A stretch of 64,000 nt of DNA from Lasiodiplodia sp. COLG20 (lineage: Eukaryota > Ascomycota > Dothideomycetes > Botryosphaeriales > Botryosphaeriaceae). The notes beneath the pieces are model-generated. The model did not search any database, was not told the DNA's origin, and saw only the letters and a list, made by a program, of their open reading frames with translations. The DNA lies in NCBI GenBank assembly GCA_009801085.1, contig VNWV01000009.1:796501-860500 (forward strand), read 5' to 3'. A program made the translations under genes and the position numbers. Positions 22,761 through 33,782 of this stretch are shown piece by piece (position 1 is the stretch's first letter; every line of letters starts with the position of its first letter).

Positions 22761-23959
22761 ATGTCCTTCGTCAAGCGCCTCCAATTCGTCTCGGTCGTCG
22801 ACACGCCCTTCGACCCGTCGCATCGCCTCGCGACATCATGGCTGCTGCCGCCGGGCGCGCTGTTCGCCCTCCGCGCGCTGCTGTCCGTCTACGCCTTCAC
22901 CACCGCCTTCTTCAACCTGGGCTGGCGCGGCACCCACCACCTCGGCGGCGTCGGCCAGTCGTTTTCCTACTTCACCAATCTGACCTACTGGGGCCTGGCC
23001 TTCTACTTTGCCTTTGCCGCCCTCCACACCGGCACCTACTGGTTGACCGGCCGCCCGCTGCTGGCTAGATGGCCCCCAGCCCTGCAGGTGCTGCATGCTA
23101 TTTATTACAGCACCGTAACTAATTTTCCCTTTATTGTGACGAGTGAGTGGCTTTTCTTTTACTTCGTGACTTTTCTCTTCTTTTAATGATTTTTCTTTCG
23201 TGAATTGGTCTGGGAAAGGCGGATACAAGTCTTCTTTGCTCCTCCAACTCTATCTCAGACAAAAGATAAGGGCAAGGGCAAGGGCAAGGGAAAAGGAGAA
23301 GAAATAGGGAAAGAGAGAGCTTGGTGCGAAGAATTGCTCGTTGAAAAATAGCAGCCCTCCGAAAAGAAGAGACAAAAAAAGACATGGCTAACCCCAATCC
23401 TTCACCAGTCGTCTACTGGGCCATCCTATCCGGCAATTCGTTCGTTACCCCTTTCACTGCGTACTACAACGTCTCGGCGCACGCAATGAACTCCGGATTC
23501 GCGCTGCTCGAAGTGCTGCTACCGCGCACGGCGCCCAGCCCGTGGTGGCACATGGGTCCGCTGGTGCTGCTGCTCGCCCTCTACCTCGCGCTCGCGTACA
23601 TCACGTACTACACGCAGCACTTCTACGTCTACTCGTTCCTCGACATCCAGTCCAACGGGTCCGGGTCCGTCACGGGCTACTGCTTCGGAATCCTGATCGG
23701 CATGGCCATTATTTTCGTTATTGTGCACTTTTTGGTCAAGGGGAGGGTGTGGCTGACGGAGAGGGTCTTGGGGATGGACGGCAAGTTCAGCAGGAGGGAA
23801 TCCGGCAGGATGGGCGGCGAGATCGAGGTTGCGCCCGAGGTGGGGAGCGAGGGCTACGTCGAGATGGAGGCGGCCATGCAGACGCACGAGGCCGTGAAGA
23901 TGCGGTTGAGGGAAGAGGCGGAGCAGCAGGCCCAGGCGCAGGTGGGCCTGAGGCACTAA
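22761..23959 (+). CDS. Multi-pass membrane protein, FAR-17a/AIG1- or Rolling-stone-like
   Basis: Two exons, 22761-23142 and 23409-23959, give 310 aa. The 266-nt intron is long for this window and contains GGGCAA repeats near 23265-23290. About six hydrophobic helices are seen, including LFALRALLSVYAFTTAFFNL, YFTNLTYWGLAFYFAFAALH, VVYWAIL followed by SVTPFTAYYNVS-type polar loops, LVLLLALYLALAYITYY and YCFGILIGMAIIFVIVHFLV. The pattern of FTNLTYW, a central NVSAHAMNSGFALLEVLLPR and a TQHFYVYSFLD segment resembles fungal proteins annotated as FAR-17a/AIG1-like or Rolling-stone-like. In animals AIG1-type proteins hydrolyse FAHFA lipids; whether this applies here is unknown. The C-terminus is an acidic/Gln-rich cytosolic tail. 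Confidence 0.75.
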
Positions 23960-24563
23960 AGATTTTTTTTTTTCTCCTTCTCTTCAACTTTCGGCTTTCA
24001 CCCGTTTCGAGCGGAGAGCGAGCATGGAAGCACGGGTTACGGGGAAGATGACGATGAGATGGAATCCTTTTCTTTGCTTCGGAAATGTAAGAGACACAGG
24101 TGAAGGGCAAGTATATGCTGGTACCGCTATGTTTTGTTAATGTTTTATTGTCGACATTGGAAAAAGGGGGCATCTGGAAAAGGGCATAGCTTACTCAGTT
24201 CCCCCTCTCATATTTCGTCGAATGTTGTTACGAGCTGTGTAATTAGTAGATGTAGGGAGCGGTGGGCGTTCTTGTATGATACATATAGGGAGTACTGTGC
24301 TCCTTTTTGGGGGAGGGAAAGAAGAGAACTTGTATGAACATTTTTTTCTTCTTTAGTAGCTGTTATTTACTTTACTCCGTAGTAGAGATTACGAGGCGAT
24401 ATCAAGGCCAGTTCGAAACTTCTGAGTAGAGACGATATTATTTACGTCGAGAGAATACGAAAGCTTGCCAGGCGAGCCAAGTCTATGGATGCAGCGAAGT
24501 GAATAACGAACTTTTAACTCCAGAACCCCGCCGTCTATGTCATTAGTGATTAGTCTCAACATG
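23960..24563. other. Convergent intergenic region
   Basis: About 600 bp between two stop codons, AT-rich toward the middle. It contains 3' UTRs only as far as can be seen. Confidence 0.5.
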
Positions 24564-26301
24564 TTAATCCCGCCGTTCCTCCTCGTCCTTCTCCTTCTCC
24601 TCCTCCTTGAACCCCTGGTCCGTGGCCAGCGCCTGGTCAAGCGGCAAGCCTTCAGTGAAGAGGCTGATGACGCCGGCCACGGCAGCCAGGGCGCACATGA
24701 CGATCCACACACGCCTCAGACCGTAGACGTAGGCAACCTTGAGCTGGGCCTTCTCGAGGCTGTCGGCGGGCATGGCCTTGATGATCTCGACGAGGCTGCT
24801 GGCGTCCTTGGACAGGGCGGCGGCGTTGGGGGCGAGGGCGGGGAAGGTCAGCAGCTTGGCGCGGATCTGGTTCTGGAAGACGACGCCGCCGATGGCGACG
24901 CCGAGCGTCTGGCCCAGGGCGCGCAGGAAGGCGAACATGGTGACGGCGGCGGCCTGGTCCTGGGCGCTCGAGGCGGCCTGCACGGCCAGGCCCATGGATG
25001 GGAACAGGATGCCGGTGCCGATGCCGGGCACGAGGTTGAGGAAGACCCAGGCGGGCACCTTGGTGTCGACGTCGAGGTAGATGAGCAGGCCCAGCCCCAG
25101 CGTCGTCATGAACCAGCCGCTCCACAGGGCCCAGCGGTAGCGGCCCGTGTGGGCGATGGCGAAGCCGACGAGCATGGCGGCCGGGGCGACGGTGAAGGTC
25201 TGCGGGAAGAGGGCGACGCCGGCCAGCACGGGCGAGTAGCCCTTGACCGCCTCGTAGTAGAGCGGCGCGTAGTACAGCTCCGACCACAGCACCAGCCCGT
25301 GCAGCACCGTCTGCGCGAACGTCGACGCCGCCGTGCGGTTCTTGAAGACGCGCGTCAGGATGAGCGGGTTGGCGGCCCAGCGGTCCTCGTAGACGATGAA
25401 GCAGACCAGCGCGACGCCGCACACGACGAGCGGCACCAGCGTCCGCCACGAGTCCCACGCGTACTGCACCCCGCCCCATGTGATGGGGATCAGCAGCCCG
25501 GTCGTCGCTGCCACGAAGACGACGACGCCGACCCAGTCGATGCGCACGAGCTTCTGCACGAGCGAGCTGGTCTGGAAGTGCAGCTTCAGGAAGAAGATGA
25601 CCATGGGCACGCCGATGCCGATGAACGGCAGGTTGATCCAGAAGATCCACCGCCACGACACCTTCTCAGCAAAGCCACCACCCAGAAGCGGACCGAAGAC
25701 GGTCCCTATAGCCCACATGCTGCTGATCAAGCTGAACCACTTGCCGCGCTCGCGCATCGGGACCAGGTCGGTTACCACGATCTCCGTCAGCACGATGATG
25801 CCGCCGCCACCGATGCCCTGTATGCTGCGCCCGATCAGGATGACTGTGAAGTTGTTCGCGACGGCAGCGACGATGGCTCCGGCGCCGAAGAAAGCCAGCG
25901 AGAACAATATTATGGGCTTGCGTCCGAAGACATCGCTGAAGGACCCCATGACCGGCTGGAAAACCGTCGACGTCAGGAGGAAAGACGTGCCGGCCCAGAA
26001 TGCTTCGATGGCAGAACCATGGAGCACCTTCGCCATGATCTGCGAGTCATTGTCAGTAGCTGCTAGCCCAAGTGACGAGAAGAGCACTCACCGAGAGAGC
26101 AACCGAGATGCTGGTTGCGTCGAGAGCAGCCATCAAAGTGATGACCGAGAGGGAGCTGAAGGCTACATAGAATCGCCACGTGGGATTGAATGCTGTTGTT
26201 TGACGAGACTCTGAACCCGGCTCATCTCCCAATGGCGTCGGCGGGGCTTTGGACAGAATCCCCGATTTTATCGAAGTCGCCTCCGATTGAGGCAGCGACA
26301 T
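24564..26301 (-). CDS. MFS drug:H+ antiporter, DHA2 (14-helix) type
   Basis: Plasma-membrane-type proton antiporter, likely exporting toxic or secondary compounds. Two exons on the minus strand, 26301-26092 and 26039-24564, with a 52-nt intron, give 561 aa. The ATG at 26301 is the first true in-frame start; an upstream extension lacks ATG. Signatures: a first helix with LMAALDATSISVAL, the FWAGTSFLLTSTVFQPVMGS segment, motif A GSFSDVFGRKP, RSIQGIGGGGIIVLTEIVVT (motif B region with the helix-4 arginine), and FGPLLGGGFAEKVSWRWIFW with the INLP sequence typical of DHA2 pumps. Fourteen hydrophobic segments fit the length. The C-terminus is a short EEKEKDEEE tail. No biosynthetic cluster surrounds it, so its substrate cannot be guessed. 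Confidence 0.9.
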
Positions 26302-27523
26302 TTTCGGTAGGACGCGAGGAACTGAGAATCTAGTGCTCAAAGTACCAAGGTACCAGATCTCTTTTTTATGTACACAGCGCGGCGTCGGACCGGCTGTAGG
26401 CGCACGGGCGAAGAGCTGAAATGAATGGCTGAGAGAGGGCTGGCTGTCAACAGCTCGCCACGTCAGTATCGAAAGGGGAGATATAGATTTTCTCCACAGG
26501 GGCTGCGAACAGTGAAGGCTGGGGTTTTTTGGACTGAAAAACGATGCATTGTGGTACGCTTTATAAAAACGTCACCCATTGTTGTACTTCATCCGCTGTT
26601 CGTCCAAATGCAAGTCGGGCCATCACTGTCGCCGTGCCAGCAACAGATGCAGCAACAGATGCGCGAAGCGGAGATCTCCTGACCCACATGGACGGAGTTG
26701 CCGAAAACTCTTGGGGCCGTAATGTTGGCGCTCTCAATCAGTGAGTAAGAGGGCTAGATTTCAGCCTCAATCGTGGCCGTCGGCGATCCTTCCACGCGGC
26801 CACGCCTAAGCTGTAGCCTGCTGTGGCGGCGAGACGTTAGCCCGGCTCATGAAAAGTGCCGGAAGGATTCTGCAGGAGCCGGCTCGACATTGGCCCGACC
26901 CAAGCCCACGTCACGTGCTCGCTTCCGCGACAACTGCACTCGGACCAACTCAGATCCCCGTCCCCTCAGAAAGCTTGCTGCAACGACCATGGTCTTCGGA
27001 GCCTCGCAAAAAGATACCATAAACAGTCCATCCACACCAAAATATATCTTTCTGCCGCCTATGATGCAATTCCCCAGAACCCACATTTATTTCTGGAGCC
27101 CCCAAGTACTACTACGCAAACAAGGGAGCACTAGTTAGCTTCCCTACAACCATGGTATAGGAGATTACCTAGGGTCTAACCACCACCAAAAAATTGTACC
27201 CCAGTGATTGGTTAAACCCAACACTGCCAGAGAGCAAACAAATCTGCTGTTTCAAGCCTCAGACAACGCTACTGAGCATTATTTGACATATCTGTCTCAC
27301 TGCTGCAGGGTCCATCACAATGAGGTGTTTTGACAAGCAGTGTTACTCACCTGTCTTTGTTAGTCCTTCGCCAAGACCCCTATCCGGAATGCTCGCTCAT
27401 TCCGCACGTGGCCCGGTGCTGCTCTTTGTTGTCAAGGCCGCTCCCGCAGAACGCCTGCTCTCCCACAGTTTCATTTGTTGAAACACCTTTCCGCTACACC
27501 CTCCCATAGCGCTCGAACCAGGC
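26302..27523. other. Divergent intergenic region
   Basis: This 1.2 kb lies between the DHA2 pump and the disordered-protein gene and should contain both promoters. Only short ORFs without coding character are present. Confidence 0.5.
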
Positions 27524-30079
27524 ATGCCCTACGCCAAGGAACATGCCCCTCCCACTGCGCCTGTCTTCGGAAATGAGACGCCCGCACTTGGCGGCATGGA
27601 GCAGAGCGTACCAGTTTCCTTCCGTGACTTTATGAAAACCGCCCCTCCGCAACGCAAACCGTTGCCGCCAATACCATCGCTCGCCTTGTCACTCTCCGAC
27701 AGTCCAAGCCGTTCGGAAGACTGTCTCAAGAAGACGTCGGAACCATGGCCGCGCGAAGACAAGATGGACGGCGAGCGAGCCCTCAAGCCGCCCAAGGATT
27801 TCTTCCTTCAACCCGCCACATACACGGCCAGCAACCCGGCCTTGTCCAAGCCCGAAGCGCAGCGACCCCCGCTTCTGCAGCCAAGGAGGTTTGAGCTGAT
27901 CATTCCCGACCCTTCGCCACAGCCGAGCCCGGAGTCGAGGACGCCTGCTTTTGAATACGAGAACCACATCGACTTTCCGCCAAGCCCAGCCTCCAGCAAG
28001 CCACCGCAATCTCCACTTCCGCCCATCCCACCCACTATAGGCCCTGCGAAGCGGAAACATCTTTCGGCGCTGCCCAAAACTCATACTCCACCTTCTCCCG
28101 CGCCAGTAACGCGCGTGATAATCCCAGCAACGGGTTCCTTCGAATCGTCCTTGATAATATCTCCTTTCGACTTGAACACCCCACTCTCACCCTGGACGGG
28201 TGATTCCTTGCTTTATGAACAGCCAACAGCGTCCACATCGCCTCGAAGATTAGTACCCCGTAGCGCCGCTCCGGGCGTGGACGACGAGTGGGAGGATGTC
28301 GTCGAGACGAGGCGCATCCGCAAAGACAGACTTTCGCAAGACTACCACGCAGCCCTCGTCGAACAGTACCGCGAGCTCGTTTCCCCTTCGTCAGAAATCT
28401 TCGCTGCCGAAGAGAGTCCCAGGGCGTTGCCGGATCCGAAATCGAGTAGAGGAAACGACGACGATGATCTGATACCGCTGCCGCTCGCTCCAAGGAAAGG
28501 TTCCTCAGACCGCTATGACGTTGTCGACAGGAGCAGTCCGTTTCCGGAAGACCACTACGATCAGCCACCCTCTTCCCCATCCCCACGGCGATCCGACCGG
28601 CGGAGGTCCAGCATTCGCGAGAAACTCCCAGCCCTTGCGGCCGGCACACTCAACATGATCCTGCCGTCGAAACATTACCGGAACACCAGCTCCATGAGCT
28701 CCCGGAGCGGCGAGATACCCATATCCCCGCCGGCGGATCACGTAAGTTTCGGGAAACGAGCCATCGTCGCGCGAGCGCGATCGCCGGTGCCGCCATCACC
28801 AAAGATCCGACCACGGAGTCGAGCGTTCCCCGTAGCTGCCGCACAGCCCCAGTCAGGTGTGTACACTGTGGGACGTACAAAGCTGGGGCTGAAGGGTGGA
28901 AAGCCGAAAATGAAAGGGAAGAGAGGGAAGAAGGGGAAAAGCGGGTCAGCAGAAAACACACCTCCGCTCACACTGACGCTCACCTCGTCTTTGTCAACCA
29001 ACGACTCTTCATCAACACGTCCCTCTATGGAGCGCCTCCACCGCCTCAATGTGAGCGCACCAATTCCCACTCCTGGGGCAGCGTCGGCCCAAGTTCTTCG
29101 CGCCACCTCCAGCAGCCCCTCAACAAGCTCTTACTCTTCTCAAAAATCCCAGCCACGCTCTTCACCGTCGGCGACACCACTGCCGCCCTCCATCACCAAC
29201 AAGCCCCCCACTCCTTCTCTTCTTGGCCGTGGCCTCACCCACACCGAGCTCTTCGCCTCCCCATCTTCCGCTTCAGCCCTGCGGCCAACGTACCCGCGCA
29301 AAATGTCCTCGGGTCCCCCAGCCTCAGCCCCGCTGTCGCAACAGCAGCAAGCACATCGCCGTCGGAAATCCTCCGGTTCGCGCACCGGCCTGCTCCACGC
29401 GCTCGGGCTGGGCAAAGGGGAAGGCAGCAGCAACAGCAACAGCAACAGCCACAGCAGCGGTGGCGGCGACAGCAGCAGCAGACTGCCGTTCGTGCACGAA
29501 AAGAAGTTCCACGACGCCTCTGCGCCCGGGCCGCTGCCATCACCATCGCTGTTGTCTGGAGCGCAGAGAAGCCGCGAAAGGGCGGGTAGTAGACGCGGCA
29601 GCAGCGGCGCGGTCGCCATGCCGCAAGTCCGCAGCCTAGCAGCCGCAGCGGTGGCGCCGGCGATGAGATCGGCTCCTCTCCCTTCCTCTTCTTCCACTTC
29701 GCTTGCTTCACTCGACAAGGCGAAAGGTGGTGCCGATGCGCGTGATGCTGGTGGTGATGCTGGTGGTGGTGGTGGTGGTGGTGGTGGTGGCGGGGGTCGC
29801 GGCGTCGCAGGTTGGAGACTCAGCTCGGCGTCGCAACAGCAGCAAAATCACCTATCATTGTACAAGAAGGCCGTCGAGGCGCACCGTAGCCACAAGCGCG
29901 AGCGCCAGAAGCAGGAGATGAAGAAGTCGATCCGTGTGCTGGGCCAGGCAGATCCGCAACAAGTGGTACAGGGATACGTGAGGGTTGCAGCGGGAGCTGT
30001 GGCAGGGCCGGGGATCAAGCCGGTATATGGTAGGACCGGGAGTGGAAATGTAGACAAGGGTGGTGAGGGCTGGCTGTGA
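27524..30079 (+). CDS. Large Ser/Pro-rich intrinsically disordered protein, function unknown
   Basis: Single open frame of 851 codons. The protein is rich in Ser, Pro, Arg and Gly, with many SP sites and basic/Ser patches such as HRRRKSSGSRTGLLHALG that could be kinase or 14-3-3 sites. Proline clusters (PPQRKPLPPIP, SPLPPIPPTIGP) look like SH3-binding segments. A conserved-looking segment is REKLPALAAGTLNMILPSKH. Low-complexity stretches include SNSNSNSHSS (from an AAC/AGC repeat), a poly-Gly run from (GGT)10, and poly-Q/A. The C-terminus is a basic helix with EAHRSHKRERQKQEMKKS. There is no enzyme motif, membrane segment or signal peptide. It may be a cortical or signalling scaffold, but this is a guess. 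A GTAAGT at 28742 could be a donor; no matching acceptor was convincing. Confidence 0.75.
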   Translation: MPYAKEHAPPTAPVFGNETPALGGMEQSVPVSFRDFMKTAPPQRKPLPPIPSLALSLSDSPSRSEDCLKKTSEPWPREDKMDGERALKPPKDFFLQPATYTASNPALSKPEAQRPPLLQPRRFELIIPDPSPQPSPESRTPAFEYENHIDFPPSPASSKPPQSPLPPIPPTIGPAKRKHLSALPKTHTPPSPAPVTRVIIPATGSFESSLIISPFDLNTPLSPWTGDSLLYEQPTASTSPRRLVPRSAAPGVDDEWEDVVETRRIRKDRLSQDYHAALVEQYRELVSPSSEIFAAEESPRALPDPKSSRGNDDDDLIPLPLAPRKGSSDRYDVVDRSSPFPEDHYDQPPSSPSPRRSDRRRSSIREKLPALAAGTLNMILPSKHYRNTSSMSSRSGEIPISPPADHVSFGKRAIVARARSPVPPSPKIRPRSRAFPVAAAQPQSGVYTVGRTKLGLKGGKPKMKGKRGKKGKSGSAENTPPLTLTLTSSLSTNDSSSTRPSMERLHRLNVSAPIPTPGAASAQVLRATSSSPSTSSYSSQKSQPRSSPSATPLPPSITNKPPTPSLLGRGLTHTELFASPSSASALRPTYPRKMSSGPPASAPLSQQQQAHRRRKSSGSRTGLLHALGLGKGEGSSNSNSNSHSSGGGDSSSRLPFVHEKKFHDASAPGPLPSPSLLSGAQRSRERAGSRRGSSGAVAMPQVRSLAAAAVAPAMRSAPLPSSSSTSLASLDKAKGGADARDAGGDAGGGGGGGGGGGGRGVAGWRLSSASQQQQNHLSLYKKAVEAHRSHKRERQKQEMKKSIRVLGQADPQQVVQGYVRVAAGAVAGPGIKPVYGRTGSGNVDKGGEGWL
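29424..29458. repeat. CAG/CAA-type trinucleotide repeat within coding region
   Basis: A run of AGC/AAC codons encoding alternating Ser and Asn in the disordered protein. Confidence 0.85.
29761..29790. repeat. (GGT)10 trinucleotide repeat encoding poly-Gly
   Basis: Ten uninterrupted GGT units in frame as glycine, flanked by further GGT/GGC codons. Confidence 0.9.
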
Positions 30080-30582
30080 GCGAGTGGTCATTTTTCGCTG
30101 CAGATGTCCATATCAAGCTCTTGGTGCGCCTTTGGGACTGCGGGAGCAACAAATCCTGTAGCTTTTATCATACCCATGCCAAAATACTCATCCTTCTTGC
30201 TGAGTTGGATATCATGTGCGGTTCAAGCTGGATAGGTCAATGGAACCATTGCGCAGAAGGTTCTCAAGGTTAGTGTTTGCATAAGACGATGGTCGGTAGT
30301 CGTACTCACGAGAGTCGAACCCAGACCAGCTACACGCTCATGAATCGAGTGCGCGGGTTGAAAAGCGTCTGTATGGATGGCTACTGACGGAAGTCGTCGG
30401 TGGTGGGGTTGGAAAGACGGGGACCAAGCTTGGACAGAGCTGCACGTGACCCTGGCAGGGCTGAGCGAATCGAGTCGGAGCGGGCGGTCGGGGGTTCTCG
30501 GCGAATGGCAGCACAGGTAAAGCTTCCAACATCATCGCATCCACGCGCGGCCCTCTCCCCATCAACGCGCCTCCAATCGACC
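30080..30582. other. Intergenic region upstream of complex I subunit
   Basis: About 500 bp between tandem genes. Near 30305-30360 the minus strand has a weak tRNA-like GGGTTCGAC box that does not fold properly (see rejected list). Confidence 0.5.
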
Positions 30583-31401
30583 ATGTTCGCCGCCCGCAGA
30601 AGCGCAACGAGGGCCGCCCAGGCCTCGCGCGCCGCCGTCGCCCGCCAATCGCGCCGCGCCGCCTCGCACGACGCCCACCACCACGCCGCCGACGCCCACC
30701 ACGGTCCGAAGGAGGAGCACTTCAGCGTACGCCCATCATCATACCCAGCACCACCGTCCGCACCCGGCACCGCTCCGATATTCTTCTCTCCGCACGCACC
30801 CTCCCCGCACATAGCCTCGCATGCCCCGCCTCCAATCGCCGCGGGAACACACATGAAATAACCAATTGCGACAGACCGGCTTCTACTTCGCCGTGGGCTT
30901 GATTCCCGCCGGCTTCCTGCTCTACCAATGGACCGGCACGCCCAACGACCCCGCCGACGGCCGCAAGCCCTATTTCACACGCATGGTCGACATGTACTCA
31001 GACTACCGCCAAACCTGGGCTGAGCGCAACAAGCTGCACACCGACATGATCGAGCAGGCCGCTTTCGACCGCCACCTCTTCCTCAACTCCACCCCCCGTC
31101 GCCACGTCGACTTGACCTTCCCTGAGTATGTCATCTCTGTAGAAAGCTTCGTCGGTTGGGGCAAAAGAGCAATTATGCTGACAGCTCAAACAGGGCTTTC
31201 AACTGCGGCTCGCCGTACAACGTTCCCGCCGGATCGCAGGCTGACCTCTCCAAGGTCATCGAGCACTATGAGAAGGTAAACTACGAGGAGAATGCCAAGA
31301 AGCTCGAGGCGCTCAAGAATGGCACTCTCAAGGCTGAGCAGCCCCCCTCCAAGCTGGGCAGCGGCAAGGCTCCTGCCATTGTCCCGCCCTCGCCTGCTTA
31401 G
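30583..31401 (+). CDS. NADH:ubiquinone oxidoreductase (complex I) 17.8 kDa-type subunit
   Basis: Accessory subunit of the membrane arm of mitochondrial complex I, equivalent to Neurospora nuo-17.8 and related to yeast-type NESM/ESSS. Three exons, 30583-30726, 30875-31125 and 31194-31401, give 200 aa; introns are 148 and 68 nt. The N-terminus is Arg/Ala-rich without acidic residues (MFAARRSATRAAQASRAAVA), a typical mitochondrial presequence, followed by a His-rich stretch. A single transmembrane helix is formed by GFYFAVGLIPAGFLLYQW. The conserved part follows: FDRHLFLNSTPRRHVDLTFP and FNCGSPYNVPAGSQADL. The nuclear housekeeping function and mitochondrial inner-membrane location follow from the family. 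Confidence 0.9.
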
Positions 31402-31811
31402 AGAGAGAATCTTTTGTAGAAATACCATCAAGTGCTATTCGAGAGTTGTCTGGGCTTCCACTATCGATTCTCCCTTTGAATTCATCTTTTCACATCCAAC
31501 TACAAGAGTCATCATCACCTTGTTCAAGAGCGAGAGAAACACATCAATCTTCCTCCAAATTAATTATAGCTATCACTCCCTATTGTCCTCTCATGGCTGT
31601 AAGCCGGGCAGCTCCCCGCGGAATATGCATTTGATAAACATTTCCCCCTTACCCAGTCAGGCTCCTCCCAGGAAAGGCTTCTATGCAGAACCTCATATCA
31701 ACTAGAAGTCTCATAAGTATGGCAGTGCAGTAACGACCCCGAAAGAAAGAAGCAAGGACATACCGTATGACTGAAAAGACCCCGTCTCAGCGAGAATTGC
31801 ATGCTAAGCGC
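31402..31811. other. Convergent intergenic region
   Basis: About 410 bp of 3' UTR sequence between the complex I subunit and the deuterolysin. Nothing else is seen. Confidence 0.5.
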
Positions 31812-33092
31812 TCACTTTGATTTGTCGTCGTCGTTGGCCGCATCGTCCTCGACAGGACATCCGAGATAGACGGCTGGTGGTGTCAGTGCTTAATGCATAT
31901 CTGGGCTTGGTAACGGAGGGATACCTTGAGCATAGAGTCGGTACGTGTCCGCGTTCTCGGTTGCCATATCCTCTGGCAGGTTGGCTGCTTTGGGCCATTC
32001 GGTTGCGTAGTCGTGCGTGGCTGGCTTGAATACGCGGGACAGGTGTGACAGCTCGTGGATCATGACCCCAGTCAGATCGAGGTCATGGCATGTCTTGGTG
32101 AGCGACGGGAGATTGAAAGCTGTATCGCACAGGCATATGATGTGGTATGCGTCGAAGGCGTAGGCAGCAGACCACTCGCTGCTGTCGACCTTGCAGAAAC
32201 CAAGGACGTCCTCACAGTGGAATTTGATCGGGCCTTGCTCGATCGTTTCGCATTCGTCAGCAATCGCACGGAGGCGCTCAGAAACCCTGTCCTTGAAGAC
32301 TTGGTCTTCGGTGTGGAAGAACTGCTTGAACCTACAACTAATCAGCACTTTCATTGAGACAAGGGTCTGTCTTTTGACTCACAAGTCGCTCGCCTCATCG
32401 GAGCCGGCATCGTCAGCGGCTTTGTCTGCCTGTTCCGTACAGCCACCATCGCCGATGATAGCAGCCTCTACTCGGGTCAGGAGATCTCCGTCGCAACTGT
32501 CCTTGACATCGACTCCCGAGATGAACCGACTCCGAGCTGTCTTGGTCGAGTTGGCTGGAGCCTGTTGAAGCTCAACCTGAACGTCATTGCTGTGGTAGGC
32601 TACAGTACTGCCGTTGAGGAGCGTTGAGTAACCTTCGGCGTAGGGAATGAAGCCAAGTGCAACCGCTGTGAAGTTGCCACCAGCGCTGAGGTCATACTCC
32701 TCAGCCGCGTCGAAGCGGACGGTAAGCGACTCGCCAACGTGAAGGTGAGAGAAGTAGTCGGCGCTGTAATTTCCAGGGCGGGGAGCGGCGAACCGAACGC
32801 CCTCGAAAGGAAGCAGAATGCCTTTCTGGTGTCATTAGCGTGTTCTTAACCGGTAGGTCATCCTACCATGGAGCCAAGTCGATAACTCACCGTCGGAAGT
32901 CATAACAATCTTCTGGGTGGGGACGTCACCAAGAAGGGTTCCCTTGTTGAACAGGTTGACGGCGCAAGAGCCCGTGTTGGTCAAAGTGACCTCCATAGCA
33001 GATCCACCCACCGAGGTGAGCTCAGCATCAAGCGAGGCGCAGACAGCTAGAGCTGCAAACGCAAGAAGGCAGAGGCCGGACAGGAACCTCAT
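31812..33092 (-). CDS. Secreted neutral metalloprotease, deuterolysin-like (peptidase M35)
   Basis: Extracellular zinc protease of the aspzincin clan. Four exons on the minus strand: 33092-32891, 32821-32383, 32331-31925 and 31873-31812, giving 369 aa; introns are 69, 51 and 51 nt. The ATG at 33092 starts a clear signal peptide (MRFLSGLCLLAFAALAVCAS). A propeptide-like N-terminal half follows (LTNTGSCAVNLFNKGTLL). The catalytic region has HELSH at residues 306-310 (two zinc ligands and the catalytic Glu) and D321 in PATHDYATEW as the likely third ligand. Paired cysteines are spread as in secreted proteins, and NGS/NFT/NYS are potential N-glycosylation sites. The last 20 residues are an acidic DDAANDDDKSK tail encoded by a small final exon. 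Such enzymes degrade basic proteins and can serve nutrition or host interaction. Confidence 0.9.
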
Positions 33093-33422
33093 TCTGGCGG
33101 CCGTGAGTGAAAGCGATTGGTTGTAGTTGGGCAGGTTGAAGGTGAGCGGTCGCTTGCGAAGCTGGTGGTAGAGCAAAGAGTGAGGAGAGTTGGATGCAAA
33201 AGTTGAGTGACAACTGGAGGAGGCTATAAAGGCTTTCACCCGGGCTGTCAAAAATGGAAACTGCGATGGAGCAGAAATAGAAGGCACAGATCAGGCTCCC
33301 ATCCGCTGTCCGCCGCACGCAACTCTCACTTACATCACCGGTGGCTCCTTCCTTCTATGATGCACCCATGCACGTGATTCTGTCAAGACAAGATATCCGT
33401 TCAATTACACTAAAGAGACGTA
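33093..33422. other. Upstream region of the deuterolysin gene
   Basis: 330 bp between the deuterolysin start and the 3' end of the small Cys/His ORF. Promoter only as far as visible. Confidence 0.4.
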
Positions 33423-33782
33423 TCATCTCGACCGCCTTTCCGCACCCTCATAAGTCCTCCTCTCCTCGGCGCCACCATACCTCGCGGCCGCGCCCGCAGT
33501 TGTACGCGCACCGGCGCCGCTTCTTGCTGCCATCATCTCTCTCGCCCTTTCCGCAGCGCTTTGCTGTAGTCTTGCAGCAAAGCCGTCGACCTTCGTCCCG
33601 CGACACTCCGGGCAAGCGTGTGCGGTATGCCGGCGCTCCATGATGCGAAAGCGCGGACAGTGCTCAAACGCGCGTGTGTCTGCGTCGACATTAACGCGGC
33701 CGCACGGCTCGATATGACGGCGGGCGGCGCTGCCGCCCCGGAGGTGGCCGCATCTGTAGAGACAAAGAGTTTCGGTGCACAT
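33423..33782 (-). CDS. Small Cys/His-rich protein, putative zinc-binding, unknown function
   Basis: Single exon, 119 aa. The N-terminal half has the spacing of small fungal zinc-binding proteins: C2, C7, C11 and H13 (CLYRCGHLRGG), then IEPCGRV, EHCPR and a final HACPEC pair around residues 54-60. The C-terminal half is a basic Arg/Ala-rich tail (AAERAREMMAARSGAGART) of low complexity. I recall many short fungal hypothetical proteins starting with an MC...Y.CGH pattern and ending with CP.C, but I assign no function. The ORF is GC-rich, and no intron is needed. It could also be a chance frame, so confidence is moderate. Confidence 0.5.
   Translation of the reverse strand: MCTETLCLYRCGHLRGGSAARRHIEPCGRVNVDADTRAFEHCPRFRIMERRHTAHACPECRGTKVDGFAARLQQSAAERAREMMAARSGAGARTTAGAAARYGGAEERRTYEGAERRSR

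Noticed and set aside
24537..26066. 509-codon plus-strand open frame
   Set aside because: Antisense shadow of the GC-rich DHA2 transporter; its composition (Asp/Arg/Gly/His-rich, no motifs) is non-biological, while the minus strand reads as a textbook MFS protein.
29140..29718. Leu- and Cys-rich minus-strand frames
   Set aside because: Complement of the AGC/AAC and GGT repeats of the disordered-protein gene; repeats of this kind stay open in several frames.
30300..30365. tRNA-like sequence on the minus strand with GGGTTCGAC
   Set aside because: The T-stem does not pair and no acceptor stem can be formed, so it is not called.
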